The position numbers were made by a program, and so were the translations under genes. Below the pieces are notes generated by a model that was given only the letters and a program-made list of their open reading frames with translations, was not told the origin of the DNA and made no database searches. Shown here piece after piece: positions 43,987 to 55,545 of a stretch of DNA of 64,000 nt. Numbering within the stretch: position 1 is the stretch's first letter; each line of letters starts with the position of its first letter. Location: positions 1 to 64,000 of the forward strand of contig JADLHZ010000122.1 in the NCBI GenBank assembly GCA_020848545.1, read 5' to 3'. This stretch comes from Deltaproteobacteria bacterium. GTDB taxonomy: Bacteria > Myxococcota > JADLHZ01.

Positions 43987-45033
43987 GTGGTTCAAAAGGA
44001 AAACACCGAGCTCAGCGTGCGCGATCGCGCCGTGCTCCGCGCCGTCGTCGAACGCTACGTCGCCGAGGCGCAGCCGGTCGCGTCCGGCGTCATCAGCCAG
44101 CTCGCGATCGCCAAAGAGCGGGTGAGCCCGGCGACGATCAGGAACACGATGGCGCGGCTCGAAGCGCTCGGCTATCTGGAAGCGCCGCACACCTCCGCCG
44201 GCCGCGTTCCGACGAAGAAGGGCATGCAGCTCTACCTCGACGCGCTGATGCCGCGCCGCCACTTGAGCGACAGGGACACGCTGCGCATCGAGACCGAGCT
44301 GTCGCCGGCGCTGCCGCACGAGTCTCCGTGGTCGAACGCGTCGAAGAGCTTGTCGGCGGTGGCCGAGCAGCTCGCGTTGTGCATGTCGCCGCGCTTCGTC
44401 CACACGATCTTCGATCACATCGAGTTCGTGCAGGTGGGCTCGCGCCGGCTCGTCGCGATCTGTGTGTCGAGCACGGGCTCGGTATTCCATCGCATCGTCG
44501 AGCTTGAAGCAGACCTGCCAGCGTCCCAGCTCGAGCGCATCAACGCGATCATGCGTGAGGCGTTCTGCGGCCTCACCTTGATGGAGATCCGGGCACGCAT
44601 CGCCAGCGAGCTCTCGCAGGAGCGCGCCCGCGCCGATGCGATGTACCGCCGCGCGCTCGAGCTCTCGGTCCGCGGCGTGCCGAGCCCGGACGACAGCGAG
44701 CTCAGCGTCGACGGCACCGGGCAGCTCGTCCTCAACATGCGCGTCGATTCGGTGCAGCTGCGGCACTTGCTGCAGGCGATCGAGGAAAAATCGATCTTGC
44801 TGCGCCTGCTCGGTCGCGTTCCCGCCGACGGCTCGCGCGTCACCTTCGGCGCCGATCTCGGCGAGCGCTCGCTCGAAGGCTTCGCCTTGGTGACCGCACC
44901 GTACATCGCCCCCGGCGGCGAGACCGGCGTGATCGGCATCTTGGGGCCGATGCATATGGACTACGCGCGCCTCGTGCCTATCGTGCAGTTTTCGGCGACG
45001 ACGATGACCAAACACCTGCGCGGCGGAGGATGA
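43987..45033 (+). CDS. hrcA: heat-inducible transcription repressor HrcA
   Basis: A 348-residue HrcA homologue. The N-terminal winged HTH (ELSVRDRAVLRAVVERYVA, VSPATIRNTMARLEALGYLE, HTSAGRVPTKKGMQLYLD) and C-terminal GAF-like domain (YIAPGGETGVIGILGPMHMD) are typical. It represses chaperone genes at CIRCE operators and needs GroEL for folding in other bacteria. No CIRCE was found in the window, so its target site here is unclear. GTG 43987 gives the expected short lead before the HTH. It is followed by grpE in an ATGA overlap. Confidence 0.92.
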   Translation: MVQKENTELSVRDRAVLRAVVERYVAEAQPVASGVISQLAIAKERVSPATIRNTMARLEALGYLEAPHTSAGRVPTKKGMQLYLDALMPRRHLSDRDTLRIETELSPALPHESPWSNASKSLSAVAEQLALCMSPRFVHTIFDHIEFVQVGSRRLVAICVSSTGSVFHRIVELEADLPASQLERINAIMREAFCGLTLMEIRARIASELSQERARADAMYRRALELSVRGVPSPDDSELSVDGTGQLVLNMRVDSVQLRHLLQAIEEKSILLRLLGRVPADGSRVTFGADLGERSLEGFALVTAPYIAPGGETGVIGILGPMHMDYARLVPIVQFSATTMTKHLRGGG

Positions 45034-45626
45034 CTGTGGCCGACGAAACGACCGAAGCGGGCAACGAGCCTGTCGAGATGCAAGTCGAAGCAAACGAGAG
45101 CGATCAGAAGCTCGCGACCTTGAACGAGGAGCTGACGAAGACCAAGGACGCGCTCCTGCGGACCGCGGCGGACTTCGACAACTTCCGGAAGCGCCAGCGC
45201 CGCGAGATGGACGACATGAAGAAGTACGCGGCCGAGAAGGTGCTGCTCGAGCTGCTGCCGGCGCTCGACAACCTGCAGCGCGCGCTCGCCGCCGCCGGCC
45301 AGTCGAACGCCGAGTCGAAGAGCCTGGTCGACGGCGTCAAGATGGTCGCCGAACAGTTCAGGAGCGCGCTCGAGAACCAAGGTTTGAAGGCGTACGTGTC
45401 GGTGGGCCAGAAGTTCGATCCGCAGAAGCACGAGGCGATCAGCGAGCGCGAGCAAGAAGGCACCGAGGCCGGCACCGTGGTCGAAGAGTTTCAAAAGGGC
45501 TACATGCTCCACGATCGCGTCGCCCGGCCGGCGATGGTCGTCGTCGCCAAAGGTCCACCGGCCAAAGCGGCGGCGCCTCCCGCGGCGAGCGAGGAAAAAG
45601 CGGACGACGGCGAGACTTTGAACTAG
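45030..45626 (+). CDS. grpE: nucleotide exchange factor GrpE
   Basis: A 198-residue GrpE. It has an acidic N-terminus, a long coiled-coil (~25-90: [38 protein letters not shown]) and a C-terminal beta domain ([39 protein letters not shown]). It exchanges ADP for ATP on DnaK. It starts inside the hrcA stop, so both are translated together. An Ala/Pro-rich tail follows the fold. Confidence 0.93.
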   Translation: MTVADETTEAGNEPVEMQVEANESDQKLATLNEELTKTKDALLRTAADFDNFRKRQRREMDDMKKYAAEKVLLELLPALDNLQRALAAAGQSNAESKSLVDGVKMVAEQFRSALENQGLKAYVSVGQKFDPQKHEAISEREQEGTEAGTVVEEFQKGYMLHDRVARPAMVVVAKGPPAKAAAPPAASEEKADDGETLN

Positions 45627-45666
45627 AAATTCTCTTCGGGGCAGCTTCCTAGGTACTGAGAGGCCA

Positions 45667-47486
<1,820 letters not shown>

Positions 47487-47490
<4 letters not shown>

Positions 47491-48026
47491 TCGCGCTTTG
47501 GTGCGCGCTCGCTCTGGCGCAGGCCGCGCCGGGCTGGGGCATCTCCGACCTCGGCGTCGGGCCGGTGATCGTCGGAAAGCCCGTGCCGAAGGCGCAGCTC
47601 GCCGGCGCCGAATACAAGACCTCGTTCTACGCCGACGCGCAGCCGCTCGAAGGATTCTTGCTGAAGGATCCCGAAGTGCTCGCGATCGTGTCGGGCGGGC
47701 CGTTCAGCAAGTGGGGCATGGATCATCCCGGCGAGGACGTGCCGCAGAAGATCAAGAAGGACGCGCTGAAGAAGGCGCCGAAGCTTCGCGTACAGATGAT
47801 CATCGTGACGAGCGAGAAGTGGAGCGCCGAAGGCAATGTGCACGTCGGCAGCACGTTTCCCGAAGTGAAGGCGGCGTGGACCGACGCGAAGCTGACGATG
47901 CTCCCCGGAATGTGGGAAGAGCCGAGCTGTCTCGTCGTGAAGGGTAAGGTCAGCGCGTTCTTTCGAAAGTGCGAGGGCGGCAAGCTCTCGGACGACGCGA
48001 CCGTCATTCGGCTCGTCGTGCGCTGA
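47487..48026 (+). CDS. small secreted protein inside the dnaK-dnaJ operon
   Basis: A 179-residue protein with a short signal peptide ([16 protein letters not shown]). The mature part is compact and beta-rich ([55 protein letters not shown]) and has two Cys (PSCLVVKG and FFRKCEGG), possibly a disulfide. The GTG overlaps the dnaK stop and dnaJ follows 11 bases later, so it is in the chaperone operon. A periplasmic protein there is unexpected. No family recognised. Confidence 0.7.
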
Positions 48027-48037
48027 GCACCGGCGGT

Positions 48038-49186
48038 ATGGCCAAGGCCCCTGGCGTTGCGCTAACGTCACGGCCGGTGCCGAAACGCGATTACTACGAG
48101 ATTCTAGGCATTCCCCGCGATGCCGACGCAAAGGCCGTGAAGAGCGCCTATCGCAAGCTCGCGCACAAGTTTCACCCCGACAAGAATCCGGGCGACCAAG
48201 TGGCCGAAGCGCGCTTTCGCGAGATCAGCGAGGCGTACGAAGTGCTCTCCGATGACACGAAGCGTAGCTACTACGATCGCTTCGGCAGCGTAGGCGACAG
48301 CGCCTTCGCGACGGGCTTCGGCTTCGCGGGCGCAGGCGCGGGATCGGTCGGCGATATCTTCTCGGACATTTTTTCGGACATCTTCGGCGGCCGCACCAAG
48401 ACGCGCAGCAAGGAGGCCGGCCGCGATCTGCGCTACAACCTCGAGGTCACCTTCGAAGAAGCTGCGCTCGGCGTCGACAAGCAAGTCGTCATCCCGCGCT
48501 GGCGCAGCTGCCACAAGTGCGTCGGCACTGGCGCAGCCCCCGGCTCGGCGCCGCAATATTGTCAGGCGTGCGGCGGCACCGGCGAGGTGCGCGTGCAGCA
48601 GGGCTTCTTCTCGGTGGCGAAGACCTGCGGCTTCTGTCGCGGCCGCGGCAAGATCATCAGCGAGCCGTGCAAGTCGTGCAGCGGCGCCGGTCGCGAGCGC
48701 GTCGAGAGCCCCTTCTACGTGCACGTGCCGGCCGGCTCCGACGATCAAACGGTGTTGAAGTTCAGCGGCGAAGGCGAGCCGTCGACGAGCGGCGGTACGC
48801 CGGGCGATCTGCGCATCGTGTTGACGGTGAAGCAGCACCCGCTGTTCTTGCGCGAGGGCGAGAACGTCACCTGCCGCGTGCCGATCTCGTTCGTGCAAGC
48901 GTCGCTGGGCACCGCGCTCGACGTGCCGACGCTCGACGGGCGCGTGCGGATGAAAGTGCCTCCGGGGACGCAATCGGGCCGCGTGTTTCGTCTGCGCGGC
49001 AAAGGGCTGCCGTCCCGAGAAGGCAAAGGCCGCGGCGATCAGCTGGTGACGGTGCACGTCGAGGTGCCGCAGGAGCTGAACGAACGGCAGCGGCAGATCT
49101 TGAAGGAGTTCGACGCGCTGATGGGCAAAGACAGCGAGCCGGAGCTGAAGGGCTTTTGGGACAAGGTGAAGGAGCTGTTTTCGTAG
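48038..49186 (+). CDS. dnaJ: DnaJ co-chaperone
   Basis: A 382-residue (369 if GTG 48077 is used) type I J-protein. The J-domain has HPD (KFHPDKN), then a Gly/Phe region (FATGFGFAGAGAGS). Four zinc repeats follow (CHKCVGTG, CQACGGTG, CGFCRGRG, CKSCSGAG), all complete, then the C-terminal substrate domain. It stimulates DnaK ATPase. The leader before the J-domain (~15 residues) is unusual and favours the GTG start, but ATG 48038 cannot be excluded. The stop overlaps a REP-like palindrome. Confidence 0.93.
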   Translation: MAKAPGVALTSRPVPKRDYYEILGIPRDADAKAVKSAYRKLAHKFHPDKNPGDQVAEARFREISEAYEVLSDDTKRSYYDRFGSVGDSAFATGFGFAGAGAGSVGDIFSDIFSDIFGGRTKTRSKEAGRDLRYNLEVTFEEAALGVDKQVVIPRWRSCHKCVGTGAAPGSAPQYCQACGGTGEVRVQQGFFSVAKTCGFCRGRGKIISEPCKSCSGAGRERVESPFYVHVPAGSDDQTVLKFSGEGEPSTSGGTPGDLRIVLTVKQHPLFLREGENVTCRVPISFVQASLGTALDVPTLDGRVRMKVPPGTQSGRVFRLRGKGLPSREGKGRGDQLVTVHVEVPQELNERQRQILKEFDALMGKDSEPELKGFWDKVKELFS

Positions 49187-49249
49187 TTCCCGGACTGTTT
49201 TCGCGACCGATCGCCACGCGACCCCGCTGCGCGAAAACGGTCCGGGAAC
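49186..49249. repeat. REP-like palindrome, copy 1
   Basis: Two 19-base arms (49186-49204 and 49231-49249; core CCCGGACTGTTTTCGC) with one mismatch and a 26-base loop, right after dnaJ. The same arms recur at 49318-49383 and 55463-55526. No T-run follows, so a plain Rho-independent terminator is less likely. Confidence 0.85.
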
Positions 49250-49317
49250 CGCCCCGATGGAAAGACGAAGTGCGCGCGGTGCACGTGCTCTTCGTGCGCT
49301 CCGCGATCCTCCGCGCT

Positions 49318-49383
49318 GTTCCCGGACCGTTTTCGCCGCGACGAATCTGCCGAAGCTACTGGCGGCGAAAACAGTCCGGGAAC
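49318..49383. repeat. REP-like palindrome, copy 2
   Basis: Arms at 49318-49339 and 49362-49383 (22 bases, one mismatch), loop 22 bases. Its left arm is the exact complement of copy 1's right arm, and its right arm the exact complement of copy 1's left arm, over 19 bases. The two copies together make a nested inverted structure between convergent genes. Confidence 0.85.
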
Positions 49384-49386
49384 TCA

Positions 49387-50292
49387 CTACCGGTTACCGA
49401 ACGGGAGCGCCGGAAGGCTCTGCAAGTACGCCCACAGCGCCCGCTTTTCGGTCTCGTTGAAGTTCTTCATCGTCTCGATCGGCATGAACGGGTTCAGCGG
49501 CTGTCCGTTCTTGCGCACCGCCTGCGCCATCAACTTGTCGAAGTCTTCGTAGCTCCAATCCTTCAGGCCGGTCTCATGCGCGGTGAGGTTCAGCGGCACG
49601 GGCAGCTCGGCCGGCGCGCCGGGGATCGGGCCGCCGCTCAGCTTCGCGCCATGGCAGCCGGTGCAGAGCTTGGCGATGTAGGCGCCGTACTCCTTCGTCG
49701 CGGTCGGCGTTGGCGCGGTCGGTAGGTTCGCGTGATCGAGCCGGCGCGCGTGATCGAGCGGCATCATGTCCATGCGGTCCAAGAACTTGCCGAGCGCGCC
49801 GACCTCCAGGATGTTCGGTTCGCTGTCCTTGGGTGGCACCGTGCGCAGATACGAGATGAGCGCGACGACGTCGTCCATCGGCCACCAGGCGAAGTCGCTC
49901 GCCGGCATGAACACCAAGCCGGTGCCATTCTTCTTGATGCCGTGCTTGATCAGACGGGCGAGCTCGGCGTCCGAGTACCCGGCGAGGCGGCCGTTCTTGC
50001 CGGTCGTGATGTTCGGCGATTGCAGCGTGCCGATGGGCCCCATCTGCTCGACCTTGCCGTTGGCGCCGCCGTCGCCGTGGCACGCAAAGCAGCCGCCGAG
50101 CGACTCGGCCAAGTGCTTGCCACGCTCGATGACGGCGGGGTCGGTTGACGCGGTGACCTGCGGCAATGGCACGTCGTAAACTTTCTCTAAGCTCGCGTTG
50201 AAGGCAGCGACGCGCGTGGCGAAGAAGCCGCCGCCCGAAGCCGCGCCGACGAGGACCACGGCGAGGAGGATCATCAGAGCACGTTTGATCAT
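49387..50292 (-). CDS. dihaem cytochrome c
   Basis: A 301-residue protein with an uncleaved or cleaved N-terminal helix (ALMILLAVVLVGAASGGGFF) and two c-type haem motifs: CFACH (~69) in the first domain and CTGCH (~210) in the second. Possible axial Met residues occur in each domain (FMPASDF, NPFMPIET). It is a periplasmic electron carrier; the partner is unknown. It stands alone, divergent from cstA. Confidence 0.88.
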   Translation of the reverse strand: MIKRALMILLAVVLVGAASGGGFFATRVAAFNASLEKVYDVPLPQVTASTDPAVIERGKHLAESLGGCFACHGDGGANGKVEQMGPIGTLQSPNITTGKNGRLAGYSDAELARLIKHGIKKNGTGLVFMPASDFAWWPMDDVVALISYLRTVPPKDSEPNILEVGALGKFLDRMDMMPLDHARRLDHANLPTAPTPTATKEYGAYIAKLCTGCHGAKLSGGPIPGAPAELPVPLNLTAHETGLKDWSYEDFDKLMAQAVRKNGQPLNPFMPIETMKNFNETEKRALWAYLQSLPALPFGNR

Positions 50293-50457
50293 ATGGAATG
50301 CCTAAATACCGGCTAGTAGGGGCCGCCTTGCAAGACTTCGATTGTCATAGCGCTCGGCTTGCAATGCCGGAAGAGGCGCGACAGGCGGTAACCGGATCCG
50401 GCGACGCGACCGCGGGACAGGCTGACGCGCCCCGCACTGTTGACGTAGGCTCCGCGC

Positions 50458-52230
50458 ATGCACGCACTCCCCCTGATCCTCGGCGCGCTCTGCGTCGTGG
50501 CGATCGCGTACCGCTATTACAGCGCGTTCATCGCCGCCAAAGTGCTCGCGCTCGACGACGCGCGCGTGACGCCGGCGCACGCGATGAACGACGGCCACAA
50601 CTACGTGCCGACCAACAAGTGGGTGCTCTTCGGCCACCACTTCGCGGCGATCACCGGCGCCGGTCCGCTCGTCGGCCCGGTGCTGGCGGCGCAGTTCGGC
50701 TTCTTGCCGGGTTATCTGTGGATCCTCGTCGGCGTCGTCCTCGGCGGCGCCGTGCACGACTTCGTGATCCTGACGGCGAGCATGCGCATGAACGGCCGCT
50801 CGCTCGCCGAGATCGTGCGGGCGGAGATCGGCCGTGGTGCGGGGCTCGTCGCGAGCATCGTCATCCTCTTCATCGTCACCATCGCGATCGGCGCGATGGC
50901 GAAGGTCGTCGTCACCACGCTCGCCGAGAGCGCGTGGGGCACGTTCACGATCGGCACGACGATCCCGATCGCGTTCTTCATGGGCCTCTACATGTATCGC
51001 TGGCGCAGAGGTCGCATCGGCGAGGCGTCGGCGATCGGCGTCGTCTTGCTCCTGCTCGCGGTCTACCTCGGCCGCGACGTGGCTGACTCCTCGATCGCGT
51101 CGTGGTTCGTGTTCAGCGAGCACCAGCTCACGGTGATCGTGGCGATCTATGGCTTCTTCGCGAGCGTGCTGCCGGTGTGGCTCCTGCTCTGCCCGCGCGA
51201 CTACTTGAGCTCGTACATGAAGCTCGGCACCATCGGCTTGCTCATCGTCGGGATCATGGTCGTCAATCCCGAGCTGAAGATCCCGGCGTTCTCACAATTT
51301 CTCGGCGGCGGCCCGATCGTGCCCGGCTCTTTGTATCCCTTCGTGTTCATCACGATCGCCTGCGGCGCGATCAGCGGCTTTCATGGCCTCATCGGCAGCG
51401 GCACGACGCCGAAGATGATCGATCGCGAGAGCCACGCGCGCATGATCGGCTATGGCGCGATGCTGCTCGAAGCGCTCGTCGGCATCGTTGCGCTGATCGC
51501 CGCGGCGTCGCTCGATCAAGGCGACTACTTCGCGATCAACACGACGCCCGAGAAGTTCGCCACCCTCGGCATGCACACGAGCGAGCTCGAGCACATGGCG
51601 GCGGCGATCGGCGAGCGGCTCGCGGGGCGACCGGGCGGCGCGGTGTCGTTGGCCGTGGGCATGAGCCAGATCTTCGCCGGCTTGCCCGGGTTGGATACGC
51701 TCGTCTCGTATTGGTACCACTTCGCGATCATGTTCGAGGCGCTGTTCATCCTGACGACCGTCGACTCCGGCACCCGCGTCGCGCGCTTCTTGGTGCAAGA
51801 GCTCATCGGTCGAAGCAGCCCGCGCTTCGCCAAGACCGACTGGATACCAGGCACGATCATCGCGACCACGATCGTCGTCAGCGCCTGGGCGTACATGGTG
51901 TGGACCGGCTCCATCGCGACGCTCTGGCCGCTGCTCGGGATCTCGAACCAGATGCTCGCGTGCATGGCGCTCGCGACGGCGACGACCTTGCTCATCAACA
52001 ACGGCAAGGCGCGCTATGCGTGGGTCACGCTCACGCCGTTGCTCTTCGTCGGCACGGCCACCGAGATCGCGGCGTATCAACTGGTGACGCGGCAGTTCTT
52101 TCCGAAGGGTGCGTACCTGCTCGGCACGCTCGCGGTGATCGTGATGGCGGCGTTACTCTTCGTTGTCGTGAGCGCGGTGAGGAAGTGGATGCAAACGCTG
52201 CAAAAACAACCCTTAGCGGTTCAACGTTGA
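50458..52230 (+). CDS. cstA: carbon starvation protein CstA-type transporter
   Basis: A 590-residue polytopic inner-membrane protein of the CstA family, whose members take up pyruvate or peptides. The family signatures are visible: [20 protein letters not shown] near residue 60, [20 protein letters not shown] near 305 and [18 protein letters not shown] near 440. About 16 hydrophobic segments are present. It stands alone; regulation is not evident from the sequence. Confidence 0.92.
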   Translation: MHALPLILGALCVVAIAYRYYSAFIAAKVLALDDARVTPAHAMNDGHNYVPTNKWVLFGHHFAAITGAGPLVGPVLAAQFGFLPGYLWILVGVVLGGAVHDFVILTASMRMNGRSLAEIVRAEIGRGAGLVASIVILFIVTIAIGAMAKVVVTTLAESAWGTFTIGTTIPIAFFMGLYMYRWRRGRIGEASAIGVVLLLLAVYLGRDVADSSIASWFVFSEHQLTVIVAIYGFFASVLPVWLLLCPRDYLSSYMKLGTIGLLIVGIMVVNPELKIPAFSQFLGGGPIVPGSLYPFVFITIACGAISGFHGLIGSGTTPKMIDRESHARMIGYGAMLLEALVGIVALIAAASLDQGDYFAINTTPEKFATLGMHTSELEHMAAAIGERLAGRPGGAVSLAVGMSQIFAGLPGLDTLVSYWYHFAIMFEALFILTTVDSGTRVARFLVQELIGRSSPRFAKTDWIPGTIIATTIVVSAWAYMVWTGSIATLWPLLGISNQMLACMALATATTLLINNGKARYAWVTLTPLLFVGTATEIAAYQLVTRQFFPKGAYLLGTLAVIVMAALLFVVVSAVRKWMQTLQKQPLAVQR

Positions 52231-52252
52231 CGCCAAGCGCCAGGTGAAACTT

Positions 52253-55200
52253 TCAGTCCGCGCGCTCGATGACTTCGGCGACGAGCTGGCGATTGCCGCG
52301 GGCGATGCCCTTCAGGATGTGCGTCTCTTCGGGCTTGCCGGTCGTGTAGCCCTTGGCGTTCTTCAACACGCGCTCGTACTTCGTGCCCTTCTTCACGTAC
52401 GCGCGCAGCGGCAGGCCGCTCTCTTCGCCTGTCGGCCCACCGACGGTGAAGACTTGGTGCGACGCCTTCAGCTCGTCGAGCTGCCACTGGTTGTCTTCCG
52501 ATCGGATCGCGATCTTGATCATGACGCGCTTGCCGTCGAGCTTCTGCCACTCGTCGCGATCCTTCGCTTGATCCCAGGTGACCTCGACGTACTCGTGCTC
52601 TTCTTCTTTGCGCTCGACGCCGTCGAACGAGACCGGCAGATCCTTCGCGCGCGCGCCTGCCTTCACCTTCGGGTTCTTCGGCATGCACGTGAGCGCGTCC
52701 TTCCACTCGTACGCCGGCGCCATGCCGTCGGGCATCTTGCCGCCGGTCGCGATCACCGGTTGGCCAAGCATCTCGCGCAGCTTGTTCCAGTCGTCCATCT
52801 CGACCTTGCCCTTCACCATCGCCGTGCGGCCGAGGTAGGTGTCGAACCACTTCTTGTCGACGTCGAGGCCGGCGCTGATGATCTCGTTCCCGCCCACCTT
52901 CTTCCAGCCCATCTCGGGCAGTTGCTTCCAGTTCTTGTCGTCGACGAAGAGGCCGGAGCCGGTCGTGTAGTGCACGTGCGACCACAGGTTGTGCGCGAAG
53001 GTGTTGTTCGTCAGCGTCCACTCGCGCAGATCCGAGCCGACCTTCAGCGCGTCGTTGTCGGCGAACTCGAAGATGTTGTTGTCGAGCACCGCACGCACGT
53101 TCGACAGCGCCGTGACGTGGCTGCCGCCGCGCCCGTGGCCCTCGCCGAAGCGGATCTCCCACGAGAACGCGAAGGTGTTGTTCTTGATCACGATGGGATC
53201 AGTGGTGAAGCCGGACTCGATGTTGACGCTCTTCTGGTAGGTGTTGAAGAAGATGTTGTTCTCGACGAGCTGTCCGTTCGCAACGCGCAAGGTGCCGAAG
53301 GCGGCGTTGACGAACACGTTGTTGCGGATCGTGCAGTTCGGCCGCGCGAACCAGATGAATTCGGTGCTGTCCGAGCGCGAGTAGTCGAGGTCGCCGTTCG
53401 CCTGGTACTGGTTGTTCAGCTTCTTGTCGAAGACGAAGCCGTCGACGATGGCGCCCGTGTGATCGTTCTCGCCCTCGATGACATAGCCGCCGCGGCGACC
53501 CTTGAAGTCTTTCGGCGTGTAGAGCAGCGACGGGTGCTTCCATGGGTTGCGCGTCTTCCAGTCCTTCGAATAGCCGCCGAGCATCGTGATGTAGGTCGTG
53601 TCGATCTTCCAGGTGCCGACCTTGAGCTTGCCGACGTACTCGCCTTCGGTGACGTGGATGACGTCGCCGGACTCCACCTTTTCGAGCGCTTGGAACGGAT
53701 CCTTGAACGGCTTCTCCCTTGATCCATTGCCGCCTGTGCTGCCGGCGCGGACGAACCAGTCCTTGCCCTTCGGCCGGTTGGCGTCGGAGACCGCGCCCGG
53801 CTCGTAGCGCTCGATGCTCTCGATGAAGAACGCCTGCTTCGGATAGCCGCTGACGGCGTAGGCGATGCCCTTGGCGACGAAGATCTTGTCGGGCTTGCCC
53901 TGGCCGCGATACGTGCCGGTCGTGTCGTTGCACACGCGCTCGGCGTTCGTGCCCTTCATCATGAAGCCGGTGGCGCTCTTCCCTTGCCCGTCCGGATCGT
54001 AGAGCTTGTATCCGAGGATCTGATCCTTCTTGTACTGCTCTGGCATGCTGCCGATGTTCGCAACCTCGCCGATGGCGACGATCATCTCGATCGCCTTGCC
54101 GTTGACGCTCGCTGGGTCGTCGACCCACGCGAGCAGCGGCTTCTTCTCGTAGCTCTTCTCGGCGACGGCTTCCTGCGCGGCGAACGGCTTCACGTCGATC
54201 TTGTGCACCCGCGCGCCAGCCTTCACCTTCGGGTTCTTCGGGTGCAGGAACTTCATCGCCTCTTTGAGCTTGTACGCCGGCGCGACGCCGCTCGCGGCCT
54301 TGCCGCCCTTGCCGATCAGCGGCAGGCCCATCGCTTGGCGCGCCTTGTTCCAGTCGTCCATCTCGACCTTGCCGGGCTGGCTCGCGGTGCGCTTGCTGAA
54401 GCTGTCCATCCAGCCTTCGTCGTAGTCGAGCTTCGGGTTCTCGACGTCGTTGTCGTCGATCGCCTTCAGGCCGACTTCTTCGAGATCGCCCATCGACTTG
54501 TCGTCGATGCTGACGTCGCGGCCCTCGAGGAAGAACTTCAGGTTCGAGAACAGGTTCATGTAGAACACGTTCTTCGTGACCGAGACCTTCTCCGCCTTGT
54601 ACACCAAGTAGATCGCGTTGTTGTCCGAGTGGGCGAGGATGTTGTTCGTGATGTTCGCCGGGCCGTTCACCTGCACGGCGGCGCCCGAGTAGCGGCCGGT
54701 GCCCGGCACCTTCGGGCACGCCGAGAAGAGGATCGTGTTGTTCTTGACCGTCGCGGTCGCCTTCGCGAAGTCGCCGGTGTTCGAGTAGATGCTGATGCCC
54801 CAGCCGAGCGCGTTCAGGATCAGGTTGTTCTCGATCGTCGAGCCCGGCACGATCTCCATGCCGTTTTGGCCTGAGTTGATGATCACCGAGTTCTTGATGG
54901 TGACCTGTTGGGTGAAGCGCATCGCCGTCTCGCTCGCTGGGATCTCAGAGCGGCCGGTGCGTTCTTTGTCGCCGTAGCCGTTCTGATCCTGCATGTCGAT
55001 CGTGATGCCGTCGACGACGCAGTCTTTGGCGTGCGACAGGATGCGCGGCTCCATGGGACGGGTCTTCGACTCACTGTCCCACAAGAGCTCGGTTTGATCC
55101 TTCCACGGATCTCGATGCTTGAACGTCTTGTCGTAGCCGCCGATGAGCTGCACGCGGTCGAAGGGGAGCTGCCACTTACCGGTGCCGAGCTTGCCGTAGT

Positions 55201-55396
55201 ACTTGCCCTCGGTGACGTGGATGGCGTCGCCGGCCTCGCACTTCTCGAGCGCTTGCCACGGATCAGCGAATGGCTTCTTCTGGCTGCCGTCGCCGTCATC
55301 GGCGCCGGCGCGGACGAACCAGTCGCGGGCGTGAACGGCGGACGTGGAAGTGAGCACTAAGGACGCGAGCAGGAACGTAGATAGACGGACAATCAT
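52253..55396 (-). CDS. duplicated parallel beta-helix secreted protein
   Basis: A 1047-residue secreted protein (signal LSTFLLASLVLTSTSAVHA). It is an internal tandem duplication of ~520 residues. Each half begins with a DWFVRAG...GDGSQKKPF-type DUF1565-like start and continues with ALEKCEAGDAIHVTEGKYYG or ALEKVESGDVIHVTEGEYVG. Many beta-helix rungs follow (NNLILNALGWGISIYSNTG), then a helical stretch with VEMDDWNKARQAMG or VEMDDWNKLREMLG, and a C-terminal beta domain. Polysaccharide binding or cleavage is plausible, but no catalytic residues can be assigned. Confidence 0.85.
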   Translation of the reverse strand: MIVRLSTFLLASLVLTSTSAVHARDWFVRAGADDGDGSQKKPFADPWQALEKCEAGDAIHVTEGKYYGKLGTGKWQLPFDRVQLIGGYDKTFKHRDPWKDQTELLWDSESKTRPMEPRILSHAKDCVVDGITIDMQDQNGYGDKERTGRSEIPASETAMRFTQQVTIKNSVIINSGQNGMEIVPGSTIENNLILNALGWGISIYSNTGDFAKATATVKNNTILFSACPKVPGTGRYSGAAVQVNGPANITNNILAHSDNNAIYLVYKAEKVSVTKNVFYMNLFSNLKFFLEGRDVSIDDKSMGDLEEVGLKAIDDNDVENPKLDYDEGWMDSFSKRTASQPGKVEMDDWNKARQAMGLPLIGKGGKAASGVAPAYKLKEAMKFLHPKNPKVKAGARVHKIDVKPFAAQEAVAEKSYEKKPLLAWVDDPASVNGKAIEMIVAIGEVANIGSMPEQYKKDQILGYKLYDPDGQGKSATGFMMKGTNAERVCNDTTGTYRGQGKPDKIFVAKGIAYAVSGYPKQAFFIESIERYEPGAVSDANRPKGKDWFVRAGSTGGNGSREKPFKDPFQALEKVESGDVIHVTEGEYVGKLKVGTWKIDTTYITMLGGYSKDWKTRNPWKHPSLLYTPKDFKGRRGGYVIEGENDHTGAIVDGFVFDKKLNNQYQANGDLDYSRSDSTEFIWFARPNCTIRNNVFVNAAFGTLRVANGQLVENNIFFNTYQKSVNIESGFTTDPIVIKNNTFAFSWEIRFGEGHGRGGSHVTALSNVRAVLDNNIFEFADNDALKVGSDLREWTLTNNTFAHNLWSHVHYTTGSGLFVDDKNWKQLPEMGWKKVGGNEIISAGLDVDKKWFDTYLGRTAMVKGKVEMDDWNKLREMLGQPVIATGGKMPDGMAPAYEWKDALTCMPKNPKVKAGARAKDLPVSFDGVERKEEEHEYVEVTWDQAKDRDEWQKLDGKRVMIKIAIRSEDNQWQLDELKASHQVFTVGGPTGEESGLPLRAYVKKGTKYERVLKNAKGYTTGKPEETHILKGIARGNRQLVAEVIERAD

Positions 55397-55462
55397 TCGC
55401 GATTTCCTCCGGGGAGCTGGAGCGTACCAGCGATCGAGAAGGGTTCAAGATACGGGCGTGTA

Positions 55463-55526
55463 GTTCCCGGTCTGATTTCGCGCTCGAGCTTCCGCGGTGA
55501 TCCGTGCGCGAAAACGGACCGCGAAC
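55463..55526. repeat. REP-like palindrome, degenerate copy 3
   Basis: 21-base arms (55463-55483 and 55506-55526) with three mismatches share the GTTCCCGG...TTTCGC core of the repeats near 49.2 kb. It lies between two minus-strand genes, after the hydrolase-MFS operon end. Confidence 0.75.
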
Positions 55527-55545
55527 CGGTGCGTCTGGCCGGTGC

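Noticed and set aside
45627-45666. CIRCE-like operator before dnaK
   Set aside because: The 40-base gap has no 9-base inverted pair with 9-base spacer.
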